A DNA stretch of 64,000 bases from Comamonas odontotermitis (GTDB taxonomy: Bacteria > Pseudomonadota > Gammaproteobacteria > Burkholderiales > Burkholderiaceae_C), in contig NZ_CP083451.1 of assembly GCF_020080045.1 (NCBI RefSeq), forward strand, positions 4,265,001-4,329,000. Reading direction: 5' to 3'. This document shows, piece after piece, positions 20,019 through 28,572 of the stretch (its first letter is position 1; every line of letters begins with the position of its first letter). Below the pieces are notes generated by a model. That model was given only the letters and a program-made list of their open reading frames with translations. It searched no databases and was not told where the DNA came from. The position numbers were made by a program, and so were the translations under genes.

Positions 20019-20042
20019 GTGCCTTTGAAAGACCGCAGTGCC

Positions 20043-21110
20043 TCAGCGCTCCACCGTCCGGTTCCAGCGCTTGTTCCACTCAGGACGGTCGGCGTTGATC
20101 ACGTCCCAATCCACCGCCACTGCATTTTTCAGGATGGCGTTCATCTTGTTCTGCTCTTCAGCGGCCTTGCCTTGCAGCTTGGCTTTAGGCGTCACCGGGT
20201 TGTAGCTGCCGTTTTCCATGGCCAGGGCCTGGGCTTCGGGGCTCACCAGGTAGTCCTGCAGCTTGTGCGCCAACTCCGATTCGGGGTTGTTGCTGAGCAC
20301 GCACATGGCCGTCATCAGCACCACCGCGCCTTCCTTGGGTGCCACGTACTCCATCGGAATGCCCTTGGACTTCATCAGCTCGGCCTGCGTCAGGGTGTAG
20401 GGGAAGATGGCCGCATCACCGGCCTGCATCATCTCGACCACCTTGGACGAATTGGGAATGTATTCCACCACGTTCGGGCCGATGGTGGTGGGCCAGGCCT
20501 TGAATGCCGGGTCCACATTCTTCTCGTTGCCACCCTTCAGGCGGTTGAACATCAGGAAGGCATGCAGGCCGAAGGACGATGCGGGCATGGATTGCACCAC
20601 CACCTTGCCCTTGAGCTTGGGGTCGGCCAGATCGCCCCAGGAGGTGGGCGCTGCCCAGCCCTTTTCAGCAAACATCTTGGTGTTGTAGGCCAGGCCCGTC
20701 AGCCCCATTGACAGGCCTACCGCGCTGTCCTTGATCTTGGCAATGGCCGGAATGTCATTGATGTTGGCCGACGGCTTGAGCTTTTCGCACAGGCCCATGC
20801 CGATGGCGCGGTACATCACGCCGTCGTCCAGGGTCATTACCTGCATCTGGGCCTTGTCCTTGCTGGCCTGTGCCTTGGCGAGGATATCGGTCGAGGTACC
20901 AGGCACCACCACCACCTTCACATTGTTGGCCTTTTCAAACGGCGGGAAGACGAACTGCGAGTACGTGCGCTCCATGTTGCCGCCATTCATGCCGATGTAG
21001 ATGGTCTTGGTCTGTGCGTGCGCTGCTCCTATTGCAGCCACCGCCGCCACCAGGGCTGTCGCCCGAATGGCACCGCGCAGCGGAGAGGTCTTGGTTGTCT
21101 TTGTCGTCAT
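20043..21110 (-). CDS. ABC transporter substrate-binding protein (PotD/polyamine-opine type)
   Basis: 355 residues. A signal peptide (RGAIRATALVAAVAAIGAAHA-Q, cleavage near residue 33) is followed by a binding protein fold with IYIGMNGGNMERTYSQFVFP, LAYNTKMFAEKGWAAPTSWG DL and the C-terminal QDYLVSPEAQALAMENG segment. It is the periplasmic receptor of the PotABCD-like importer encoded in the same block. The ligand is unknown; this family binds polyamines, opines such as mannopine, and related amines. It is the last gene of the unit and its start overlaps the stop of the preceding oxidase gene by four bases. Confidence 0.9.
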   Translation of the reverse strand: MTTKTTKTSPLRGAIRATALVAAVAAIGAAHAQTKTIYIGMNGGNMERTYSQFVFPPFEKANNVKVVVVPGTSTDILAKAQASKDKAQMQVMTLDDGVMYRAIGMGLCEKLKPSANINDIPAIAKIKDSAVGLSMGLTGLAYNTKMFAEKGWAAPTSWGDLADPKLKGKVVVQSMPASSFGLHAFLMFNRLKGGNEKNVDPAFKAWPTTIGPNVVEYIPNSSKVVEMMQAGDAAIFPYTLTQAELMKSKGIPMEYVAPKEGAVVLMTAMCVLSNNPESELAHKLQDYLVSPEAQALAMENGSYNPVTPKAKLQGKAAEEQNKMNAILKNAVAVDWDVINADRPEWNKRWNRTVER

Positions 21111-22267
21111 GCGATTTTCCTTTCGGGGGTGGGAGAAGAGGCTTCGCCAGCGGAAGCAGGTTGCAAGAATCGGTCGATACGGAAAGCGTCAATCGGCGTG
21201 CTGCTGCGGCCCTGCGCAATCAGCTCGGCCATCACCTCACCCACGCCGGGGCCGAGCTGGAAGCCCCCGCCCGCAAAGCCGAAGGCATGGTAGAGGCCTG
21301 CAATGCGGCTGCTGGCGCCGATGATGGGCTCATGGTCGGGCAGCGCGCCCTCGTTGCCGCTCCAGGTGCGGATCAGTTGTGCGTTCTTGAGCTGCGGCAA
21401 GAGCGCCACCAATTGCGGCAGCTGTTCCCAGATGGTGGTGGCGCGGTTGCGGGCGCGGGTGTCGTCCAGCACCAGGCCCGGGCCGCCGCCAAACACCACG
21501 TTGCCACGGCGCACCTGGCGGCAATAGATGCTGCCGCCCTCCACGCCCAGGCTCCAGTGCAGAAAATGCGGCAATGGCTCCGTCACGCCCATGGCGGGCG
21601 GGCGGATGCGCATGGGCACCGGCTCGCCGCACTGCTCTGCAAACTGGCCCGCCCAGGCGCCAGCCGCGTTGACCACGATGTTGGCCTTGATCTCCAGCCC
21701 CGGCGCGCGCACCACAAAGCGCTGACCGTTGTGCTCCACCGCCTGTACCGGTGTGTGTTCCAGCACCTGCGCGCCTGCGCGGCGCGCAGCGGCAGCAAAG
21801 GCAGGCGCCAGCAGGCGCGGGTTGGCCTGGCCGTCTTCAGGGCAGAACGAGCCGCCCACCACCTGCGTGCCGCCTACGGGAAAGCGCTTTTTCAGCTCTA
21901 CCCCATCGAGCAGCTGCAGGCCCAGGCCGCAGTCGCGCGTCATCTCGGCGTAGCGCACGAGCGACTCCATGTCTGCATCCGAGCGCGCAATCTTGAAATG
22001 GCCCGAGCGCTCGTACTCGGCCTCGGTGCCGATCAACTCGGTCAGCCGTCCCCACAACGCATGCGAGCGCTGCGACAGCGGCAGCATGGCGAGTGACCTG
22101 CCCTGGCGGCGCACGCCGCCAAAGTTGACGCCGCTTGAACGCGAGCCGCACAGGTCGCGCTCCAGCATCACCACGTTGACGCCGCGCTGACGCAAAAACA
22201 GTGCGGTGCTTGCGCCCATGATGCCGCCGCCTATCACCACCACCTCGGTGGCCAGATGCTTAACCAT
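21107..22267 (-). CDS. FAD-dependent oxidoreductase, beta subunit of a three-part dehydrogenase
   Basis: 386 residues of the D-amino acid oxidase (DAO) superfamily. The Rossmann dinucleotide motif is VVVIGGGIMGASTALFLRQR near residue 9, NAAGAWAG near 207 is the second conserved segment, and GLYHAFGFAGGGFQLGPGVG near 330 is the C-terminal FAD contact. With the two neighbouring subunits it resembles octopine/nopaline oxidase, D-hydroxyproline dehydrogenase and hydrogen cyanide synthase, where this subunit oxidises a C-N bond. The ATG overlaps the next upstream gene by eight bases. Confidence 0.9.
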   Translation of the reverse strand: MVKHLATEVVVIGGGIMGASTALFLRQRGVNVVMLERDLCGSRSSGVNFGGVRRQGRSLAMLPLSQRSHALWGRLTELIGTEAEYERSGHFKIARSDADMESLVRYAEMTRDCGLGLQLLDGVELKKRFPVGGTQVVGGSFCPEDGQANPRLLAPAFAAAARRAGAQVLEHTPVQAVEHNGQRFVVRAPGLEIKANIVVNAAGAWAGQFAEQCGEPVPMRIRPPAMGVTEPLPHFLHWSLGVEGGSIYCRQVRRGNVVFGGGPGLVLDDTRARNRATTIWEQLPQLVALLPQLKNAQLIRTWSGNEGALPDHEPIIGASSRIAGLYHAFGFAGGGFQLGPGVGEVMAELIAQGRSSTPIDAFRIDRFLQPASAGEASSPTPERKIA

Positions 22268-23702
22268 GGGCAGCCTCCTGTGCAGTGGCAGCCACGGTCA
22301 TGTCCAGCGGCAGGGGCTTGATCGGCGCCTGGCCACGGATGCGGCCGACGTTCTCTACCGGCACCTGCAACGCATCGGCCAGAATCTCGGTCGCCGCCAC
22401 ACCGCACATGCGCCCCTGGCAACGCCCCATGCCCACGCGGCACAGCGCCTTGATGCGGTTGATATCGCCATTCGCATTGGCAGCGGCCGTGCTGCGCATC
22501 TCGCCTGCGGTGATGTTTTCGCAGCGGCACACCACCAGATCATCGCTCGCGCGCGCGGCCCAATCCTCGGGAAACGGGAAGGCCACTTCCAGTGCCTGCC
22601 GAAAACGCTCTGTTTTCAGGAGCTGCTGGCGCAGGAGGGAGGCACGCGAAGCATCAATTTGGATACCGCGATCCTGCAGCAGTGCCAAGGCAGCCAGTTC
22701 GCCCGACATCTCGGCAGCATCCGCCCCCATGATGCCTGCGCCGTCGCCAGCCAGATACACACCGGGTATTGAACTGCGGCGGTCTGCATCGGTCTGCGGT
22801 ACATGGCAGCGGTGCAGCGGCGCGAAGGCAAACTCGCAGCCCAGCAGGTCCGGCAGTTGCGTCTCGGGGCGCAATGCGTAGCCCAGGCCGACGGCGCTGC
22901 AGGCCGTGCGCTGCTCCGCGCCTTGCGCATCTTTCCACACCAGGGCCTGCACGCGCTCATCCTCCGCCCCGCCCTCTGCCCGCAGCAGTTGCACGCCATG
23001 GTGCACGGGTACGTTGTGGAGCATCAGCCAGCTCACGTAGTACACGCCTTTGGCAGTCACCGCCGGTTGCGCCAGCATGGCGGGAGCTGCCTTGTAACGT
23101 TGCGCAGCGGGCGCGGTATCCAGCACCGCACACACCTTGCCGCCCGCCTTGGCGTACTGGTAGGCCACGAGGTACAGCAGCGGCCCGGTGCCGGCAAACA
23201 CCACCGCGTCGCCAATGGCGCAGCCCTGGTATTTGAGTGCGACCTGGGCACCGCCCAAGGTGTAGACGCCAGGCAGTGTCCAACCGGGGATTGGCAGCAC
23301 GCGATCGGTGGCGCCGGTGGCCACGATCACATCGCGCCAGCGCACGGTGTCTGCCGTGCGGCTGGCGGTGTGCAGCAGGTCCAGCGTGTGGCCCTGCGCG
23401 TTCCATACCAGGGTGTCAGGCCGGTAGTCGATGTCTGCACGCAGGCTGTCAAAGGTCTGGTGCAAGGCGGTGGCGCGGCCCGCCTCAAAACCGTACAAAT
23501 CCTTGGGCGTGCGGGCAAAACCGTCGGGCTGGCGGCGGTAGATCTGGCCACCGGCCTTGGGCGCTTCGTCGATGACGACAGGCCGCACGCCGTGGGCAAG
23601 CAGGGTCTGGGCGGCACGGATACCGGCAGGGCCAGCACCCACGATCACGGCCGCGCCATCGGCCGGGCGCGGGTCGTCCAGGTAGAAATCGCTGCCGATC
23701 AT
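22260..23702 (-). CDS. NAD(P)/FAD-dependent oxidoreductase with BFD-type 2Fe-2S domain, alpha subunit
   Basis: 480 residues. The N-terminal nucleotide-binding motif is VIVGAGPAGIRAAQTLLAHG near residue 19, and ATGATDRVLPIPGWTLPGVY plus VYLAGDGAGIMGA mark the pyridine-nucleotide disulfide reductase-like fold. The C-terminal 90 residues hold four spaced cysteines, CRC and then CRVGMGRCQGRMCG, of the bacterioferritin-associated-ferredoxin type that bind a 2Fe-2S cluster. This is the OoxA/HcnB-like subunit that passes electrons onward. Start at 23702 overlaps the stop of the small ferredoxin gene (ATGA), indicating coupled translation. Confidence 0.9.
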   Translation of the reverse strand: MIGSDFYLDDPRPADGAAVIVGAGPAGIRAAQTLLAHGVRPVVIDEAPKAGGQIYRRQPDGFARTPKDLYGFEAGRATALHQTFDSLRADIDYRPDTLVWNAQGHTLDLLHTASRTADTVRWRDVIVATGATDRVLPIPGWTLPGVYTLGGAQVALKYQGCAIGDAVVFAGTGPLLYLVAYQYAKAGGKVCAVLDTAPAAQRYKAAPAMLAQPAVTAKGVYYVSWLMLHNVPVHHGVQLLRAEGGAEDERVQALVWKDAQGAEQRTACSAVGLGYALRPETQLPDLLGCEFAFAPLHRCHVPQTDADRRSSIPGVYLAGDGAGIMGADAAEMSGELAALALLQDRGIQIDASRASLLRQQLLKTERFRQALEVAFPFPEDWAARASDDLVVCRCENITAGEMRSTAAANANGDINRIKALCRVGMGRCQGRMCGVAATEILADALQVPVENVGRIRGQAPIKPLPLDMTVAATAQEAAHG

Positions 23703-24052
23703 GGCTGCACCTCCACCAGTGCAGCCGTGGCAACGGCACCAGACGTGGTGCACACCTGCATGCCCGCCTGCAACGCTGTGGAGCAGGCGCGCACCTTGCG
23801 GCCCGCGTCAGTGCCTCCCAGGGTGACCCAGCAGTCCTGGCAGGCACCCATCATGCAAAAGCCCGCGCGCGGCGTTCCCGCGAACTCGTGGGTGCGCAGT
23901 TGTGCCGATTGCGTCAGCACGGCGGTCAGCACCGTATCGCCCTGCAGGGCCTGAGCAGGTTGGCCGTTGAGCATAAAGGCCACGGGCGCGCGGCCCTGCT
24001 CCTTGAGCCGTTGCAACTGGGCTGCGTTGCTGTCGGTTTTTACGTGTGCCAT
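23699..24052 (-). CDS. Small 2Fe-2S ferredoxin-like subunit of the dehydrogenase
   Basis: 117 residues. The plant-ferredoxin-like cluster motif is GFCMMGACQDCWV near residue 74 with the fourth cysteine in VRACST about 24 residues later. Upstream, VAFMLNGQPAQALQGDTVLT AVL matches the start of the HcnA/OoxC-type gamma subunit. It completes the three-part dehydrogenase with the 22260 and 21107 genes. Its start codon shares a base with the stop of the upstream permease gene, so the importer and enzyme are made from one message. Confidence 0.9.
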   Translation of the reverse strand: MAHVKTDSNAAQLQRLKEQGRAPVAFMLNGQPAQALQGDTVLTAVLTQSAQLRTHEFAGTPRAGFCMMGACQDCWVTLGGTDAGRKVRACSTALQAGMQVCTTSGAVATAALVEVQP

Positions 24053-24846
24053 CAGTGCTTGCCAATCAGAATGCGATCCAGGCCATAAACTTTGTCGAGC
24101 AGCAGCATCAAGCCCAGCGTGATGAACACGATCAGTGCCGAAACGGCAGCCATCATCGGGTCGAGCGACTCGGTGGCATACATGTACATGCGCACCGGCA
24201 AGGTGACCGTGCTGGGTGATATGACAAAGATCGACATCGTCAGCTCGTCAAAGCTGTTGATGAAAGCCAGCAGCCAGCCGCCGGTGATGCCCGGCAGGAT
24301 CATTGGCAGGGTGATGCGCTTGAACACGGTGGCATTGCTTGCCCCCAGCGAATATGCAGCCTGCTCGGCACTGCGGTCAAAGCCGATCAGCGCAGCCATC
24401 ACCAGGCGCATGGTGTAGGGCATCACCACCAGTGCGTGCGCAAAGATCAGCCAGCCAAAGCTGCCCTGCCCGCCCACCAGCGAGAACATGCGCAGCATGG
24501 CCACGCCCAGCACCAGGTGTGGAATGATCAGCGGCGAGAGAAACAGCGCCTGCAGCGCGCCGCGACCCGGAATCTCGTAGCGCACCAGCGCTATTGCAGC
24601 GGGTACCGCCAGGGCTGTGGAAATCGATGCCGCAGATACGGCCAGACCCAGGCTGTTCCAGAACGATTGCACGAAATCCGGATGGTGCAGCACCTGGTCG
24701 AACCAGCGCAGCGAGAAGCTGGTGGTAGGGATCGTCAGCGTTTCTTCCGGGGTGAACGCCACCAGGCAGACGATGACCAGCGGCGCCAGCATGAAGGTGA
24801 TGACCAGCGCGTTGAAGATGAGGGCAATGGGTCCGTTTTTTTGCAT
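24052..24846 (-). CDS. ABC transporter permease (PotC-like)
   Basis: 264 residues with six membrane helices. The permease EAA loop is EQAAYSLGASNATVFKRITL near residue 168, the contact for the ATPase. The N terminus has a membrane helix and then the FSLRWFDQVLHHPDFVQSFW NSL segment typical of PotC partners. It forms the inner-membrane channel with the PotB-like protein. Confidence 0.93.
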   Translation of the reverse strand: MQKNGPIALIFNALVITFMLAPLVIVCLVAFTPEETLTIPTTSFSLRWFDQVLHHPDFVQSFWNSLGLAVSAASISTALAVPAAIALVRYEIPGRGALQALFLSPLIIPHLVLGVAMLRMFSLVGGQGSFGWLIFAHALVVMPYTMRLVMAALIGFDRSAEQAAYSLGASNATVFKRITLPMILPGITGGWLLAFINSFDELTMSIFVISPSTVTLPVRMYMYATESLDPMMAAVSALIVFITLGLMLLLDKVYGLDRILIGKH

Positions 24847-24864
24847 TGTGTGTTACCTCGCCAT

Positions 24865-25761
24865 TCAGCCCAGCGTCTTGCGGTAGCGGCCTTCGACCAT
24901 GCGGTTCCAGCCCAGCATGATGACCAGATTGGCAGCCAGCAGCACAAAGGCGATGGCCGCGCCCAGGGGCCAGTTCAGCTCGTGCAGGTATTCGTCATAG
25001 ATGAGGGTGGCGACCATCTTGACCCGGCGCCCGCCCAGAAGGCCCGGGATGGCAAACGAGCTGGCCGCCAGACCAAACACGATCAGGCTGCCCGACAGAA
25101 TGCCGGGCAGAACCTGCGGGAACACCACGCGGCGCAAGGTAGTGGCGTGCGATGCCCCCAGCGACAGCGAGGCGCTTTCCACCGAAGGGTCGAGCTTTTG
25201 CAGCGAAGTCCACACCGGGATCACCATGAAGGGCAGCATCACATGCACCAGCGCAATCACGATGGCGGTCTCGTTGTAGAGCAGTTTCACGCTGCCGATT
25301 CCGACGGCCTTGAACACGGTGTTGATCAACCCCTCCGGGCCCAGCAGCATGCTCCAGCCAAAGGCGCGCACCACCACGGAGATGAGCAGCGGCGCCAGGA
25401 TGATCAGCAGAAAGATGGAGCGCCAGGGTGCGCGCATCTTGCTCAGGATGTAGGCCTCGGGCGCGCCGATGGCAATACAGATCACGGTGACCACAGCAGA
25501 GATCCACAGCGTGCGCCAGAAAATCTCGTAGTAGTAGCTGTCGGTGACGATATGCACATAGTGCTCGATGGTGAACGTACCGGCCACCGGACCGCTGTCG
25601 GCGTTGTAGACGTTGAACGACAGAATGGTCGTCAGGATCAGCGGCACCACCAGCATCACGGCAAACAGCAGCAGGGCTGGTGCGCTCATGCCCCAGGGGG
25701 CCCAGTTGCGCCGCCCGGGCATCGGGGCGCCTTGCGCCATGGTTACGGCAGGGCGGCTCAT
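24865..25761 (-). CDS. ABC transporter permease (PotB-like)
   Basis: 298 residues with six predicted membrane helices after a basic, proline-rich N terminus of about 25 residues. The EAA loop is SASLSLGASHATTLRRVVFP near residue 195. Together with the PotC-like permease it makes the heterodimeric channel. The ATG overlaps the stop of the ATPase gene by four bases. Confidence 0.93.
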   Translation of the reverse strand: MSRPAVTMAQGAPMPGRRNWAPWGMSAPALLLFAVMLVVPLILTTILSFNVYNADSGPVAGTFTIEHYVHIVTDSYYYEIFWRTLWISAVVTVICIAIGAPEAYILSKMRAPWRSIFLLIILAPLLISVVVRAFGWSMLLGPEGLINTVFKAVGIGSVKLLYNETAIVIALVHVMLPFMVIPVWTSLQKLDPSVESASLSLGASHATTLRRVVFPQVLPGILSGSLIVFGLAASSFAIPGLLGGRRVKMVATLIYDEYLHELNWPLGAAIAFVLLAANLVIMLGWNRMVEGRYRKTLG

Positions 25762-26837
25762 GCGGCCACTCCTTCACCGGCAATCACGCGCACATTGCTG
25801 TCGCACCAGGCCATGCCCACCGTGCTGCCCACCCCATGCGGCTCGCTGCCGTCGTTGGCGGCGGTGACGGTGAGCGTGCCCAGCGGACACTCCACGGTGT
25901 ACATCCAGGTATTGCCCAGAAAGAAACGCTCGCGCACCTGGCCTTGCACGCGGCCAGCGTCAATCGCGGACAGCAGGATTTTCTCCGGGCGCAGGCCCAG
26001 CAACACGGGCGCGCCACTGGCAGGCAGCGCTCCCGTGCCCACCACCTCGATCGCCACCCCGCCCACCTGGGCCACGGCTCCGCCCTGTGCCGAGGGCATC
26101 GGCTGCACCGTGGCCTGCAGCAGGTTGGCCTTGCCCACAAAGGTGGAGATGAAGGCGTTATGCGGGTGCTCGTACACCGTATGCGGCGTATCCACCTGCG
26201 TGATGCGGCCCGCCTCCATCACCACCACCCGGTCGCTGATCGACATGGCTTCGCTCTGGTCGTGGGTGACCATGATGGTGGTGGTGCCAACCTTGCGCTG
26301 GATCTCGCGCAGCTCGAACTGCATTTCCTCACGCAGCTTGGCATCCAGGTTCGACAGCGGCTCATCCAGCAGCAGCACCGGCGGCTTGATCACCAACGCA
26401 CGCGCCAGGGCCACGCGCTGGCGCTGGCCGCCGGACAGCTCCCGCGGGTAGCGGTCGGCGTACTGCGCCAGGTGCACCAGGGCTAGCGCGTCGCTGGCGC
26501 GTTCGCTGCGCTCGGGCTGGGCCACCTTGCGCATCTCCAGGCCAAATTCCACGTTCTGGCGCACCGTCATGTGGGGGAAAAGGGCATAGGTCTGGAACAC
26601 GATGCCCAGGCCGCGCTCGTTGGCCTTGGCCCGGGTGATGTCGCGGCCATCCAGCTCGATACGGCCTTCGCTCACATCCACAAAACCCGCAATCATCTGC
26701 AAGGTGGTGGTCTTGCCGCAGCCCGACGGGCCGAGCAGCGAGACAAATTCACCCTTGCTCACCTCCAGATTGAAGCCGCTGACCACGCGTGTGGTGCCGT
26801 ACTGTTTGGAGATTTGGTGAAGACGTAAAAAGCTCAT
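25758..26837 (-). CDS. ABC transporter ATP-binding protein (PotA-like)
   Basis: 359 residues. The N-terminal ATPase has Walker A LLGPSGCGKTTTLQMIAGF near residue 34, the Q-loop VFQTYALFPHMTV, signature LSGGQRQRVALARAL near 135, Walker B VLLLDEPLSNLD and the switch histidine in MVTHDQSEAM. The C-terminal 120 residues form the TOBE regulatory domain (LLGLRPEKILLS). Start at 26837 is supported by GAGGTGA 7 bases upstream. It is the first gene of the seven-gene block and is divergent from the IclR regulator. Confidence 0.95.
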   Translation of the reverse strand: MSFLRLHQISKQYGTTRVVSGFNLEVSKGEFVSLLGPSGCGKTTTLQMIAGFVDVSEGRIELDGRDITRAKANERGLGIVFQTYALFPHMTVRQNVEFGLEMRKVAQPERSERASDALALVHLAQYADRYPRELSGGQRQRVALARALVIKPPVLLLDEPLSNLDAKLREEMQFELREIQRKVGTTTIMVTHDQSEAMSISDRVVVMEAGRITQVDTPHTVYEHPHNAFISTFVGKANLLQATVQPMPSAQGGAVAQVGGVAIEVVGTGALPASGAPVLLGLRPEKILLSAIDAGRVQGQVRERFFLGNTWMYTVECPLGTLTVTAANDGSEPHGVGSTVGMAWCDSNVRVIAGEGVAA

Positions 26838-26978
26838 GGGGATCACCTCGGTGGCATGCACAGCAGCCCTGTTGGTCAACGCGTAGGCATGGACGATGTT
26901 TTCAAGAATTCGCCAATTTTCGGAATGCAGGCCAGGCAGAGACACGGTATAAATACTAATAATGGAAGATAAATTTGA

Positions 26979-27001
26979 TTTATTCCGTTAAACGGAATAA
27001 A
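26979..27001. promoter_or_regulatory. IclR-type operator between the divergent regulator and transporter genes
   Basis: Arms TTTATTCCGTT (26979-26989) and AACGGAATAAA (26991-27001) are exact inverted repeats around one A. A matching half-site TTTATTCCG recurs at 27020-27028, 9 bases before the regulator start. This is the expected kind of site for the adjacent IclR protein, controlling both itself and the transport/dehydrogenase operon. Confidence 0.85.
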
Positions 27002-27036
27002 AATCGAAAAACTCATTGTTTTATTCCGCGTACATC

Positions 27037-27882
27037 ATGGACCACGACAACGAAGACACCGCCAGCCACCAGCGCGGCACCCTGCATCGCAGCTTTGTGG
27101 TGCTGCGCGCGCTGGCCGCGCACCAGAAGGAAGGCGTGCGTGTGACCCACCTGGCCAAGGAAATCGGCCTGACCCAGGCCACCACCCACCGATTGCTGCA
27201 AGGCCTGGTGCAGGAAGGCGTGGTGGAGCAGGACCAGCAGCACAAGCTGTACCGGCTGGGCCTTGATCTGTTCTCGCTGGCGGCGCTTGCTGGCGGTGTA
27301 CAGGATCTGCGCAGCCTCGCGCGGCCCGTGCTGCTGCGCCTGTCTGCCAGCCTGAGCGACACGGTGATCCTGATGGTGCGCTCCGGTTTTGATGCGGTGT
27401 GTCTGGACCGGATCGAAGGCCAGTTCCCCATCCGCACCTTCACGGGCGACATTGGCGGCCGCATTCCACTGGGCGTCGGCCAGGGCTCACTCGTCATTCT
27501 GGCCAACCTGCCCGACGCCGAGCGCGAAGAGGTGCTGCGCTACAACCTGCCGCGCATCCAGCACTACAACGTGTACGACGAGGTGTACATGCGCACGGAA
27601 ATCAACAGAGCGCTGAGCCAGGGCTACACAGCCAGAAACTCCGGTCTGCTCGAAGGCATGGCAGGCCTGGCAGCACCGGTATTCGACCGCAATGGCCATG
27701 TGGTGGCTGCGCTGTCCATCGGCACACACACGGCCCGCCTGAACGACGAACGCCTGCCAGCCGTACGCGACATGCTGCTGCGCGAAGCCAGAGCGCTCAG
27801 CAGCCAGATCAACCCGTTCGACCCTACCTTGCGCCACCCAATGCACGCGCTGTCCACCGGCGACCGCACGCGCAGTCTGTAG
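27037..27882 (+). CDS. IclR family transcriptional regulator
   Basis: 281 residues. The winged helix-turn-helix is in residues 10-75 (LHRSFVVLRALAAHQKEGVR, then HLAKEIGLTQATTHRLLQGL). The C-terminal effector domain runs from about 90 to 265 and includes CLDRIEGQFPIRTFTGDIGG and GLAAPVFDRNGHVVAALSIG. It probably senses the substrate of the neighbouring importer and dehydrogenase. ATG 27037 is preferred; an in-frame ATG 21 bases upstream would place the start inside the half-site. Confidence 0.93.
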   Translation: MDHDNEDTASHQRGTLHRSFVVLRALAAHQKEGVRVTHLAKEIGLTQATTHRLLQGLVQEGVVEQDQQHKLYRLGLDLFSLAALAGGVQDLRSLARPVLLRLSASLSDTVILMVRSGFDAVCLDRIEGQFPIRTFTGDIGGRIPLGVGQGSLVILANLPDAEREEVLRYNLPRIQHYNVYDEVYMRTEINRALSQGYTARNSGLLEGMAGLAAPVFDRNGHVVAALSIGTHTARLNDERLPAVRDMLLREARALSSQINPFDPTLRHPMHALSTGDRTRSL

Positions 27883-28160
27883 AGCAGATCGACTGTGCGC
27901 GCAGCTTTTGCGGCGATTGGCCATTGCTCGCCGGGCGCGCACTGTTCCCTTCAACACTGCTGATCGCGCAAACCGTCTACGCAACAGGAATCGGGGGCGT
28001 CAGCACATGCGAGGGCATATCTGTCCGCGCACATTGCATGCAGATTCTGTATACAGGTAAAACACCTAGATTTGCTGCACCACAAGCGGACGGCGAGCTT
28101 TTATAGTCTAGCCACTGGGCAGCTGCACGGCGTGCGGCTGCAACGCTTTGGAGATTCAGC

Positions 28161-28313
28161 ATGGACTACACCCGACCCAATCATGTGCCTACGGCCCAAG
28201 AGCTGGCAGCCGCCGAACGCAGCGAAAACCGTGGCCTCATCGCCTTTGCTGTGCTGGTGATTGTCGCCACCCTGTTTGCCGCACTGGCCTTTGGCAGCCA
28301 TATTGCCGGCTGA
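28161..28313 (+). CDS. Small single-pass membrane protein (50 aa), unknown function
   Basis: 50 residues: a polar N-terminal half (MDYTRPNHVPTAQELAAAER) and one hydrophobic helix (GLIAFAVLVIVATLFAALAF). GGAGA stands 6 bases before the ATG. Codon choice and the clean helix support a real gene. No family recognised. The 278-base gap before it, after the IclR gene, holds nothing else I can name. Confidence 0.65.
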   Translation: MDYTRPNHVPTAQELAAAERSENRGLIAFAVLVIVATLFAALAFGSHIAG

Positions 28314-28325
28314 CACTATTATTTT

Positions 28326-28366
28326 GATAGCTGCTTGCGCTGCCCAATCAAGCGCAAGCGGCTGAT
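28326..28366. repeat. Dispersed palindromic repeat, imperfect copy
   Basis: GCTTGCGCT (28333-28341) and AGCGCAAGC (28351-28359) pair exactly, extended outward by imperfect TAGCT/GGCTGA arms. Same family as 7851-7891. It lies 13 bases after the small membrane protein and may act as its terminator. Confidence 0.75.
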
Positions 28367-28375
28367 TTACCCTTA

Positions 28376-28496
28376 GAGCCGCTAACATAACCCAGCAAAT
28401 CGTAGATTTGCGGTTGAGACGAGGCGCGAAGCCGCAGACAGTACAAAAGTACGACAAGGCGAAGCAACGACGTATCAAGGGTTATGTTAGCGGCTC
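28376..28496. mobile_element. MITE-like element with 18-bp terminal inverted repeats
   Basis: The ends GAGCCGCTAACATAACCC (28376-28393) and GGGTTATGTTAGCGGCTC (28479-28496) are exact inverted repeats around 85 bases that include smaller palindromes (AAATCGTAGATTT and GTACAAAAGTAC). It is too short to code for a transposase and no flanking target duplication is obvious. I recall similar non-coding repeats in other betaproteobacterial genomes but could not check. It could also act as a long hairpin in RNA. Confidence 0.75.
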
Positions 28497-28572
28497 GGAA
28501 TACGGCAGGCGACAGACAGGCCCCGTGCTTTGCCGCTACCATGCAAGGCGCCTTCTGCTTCTGCCTGTTCCG

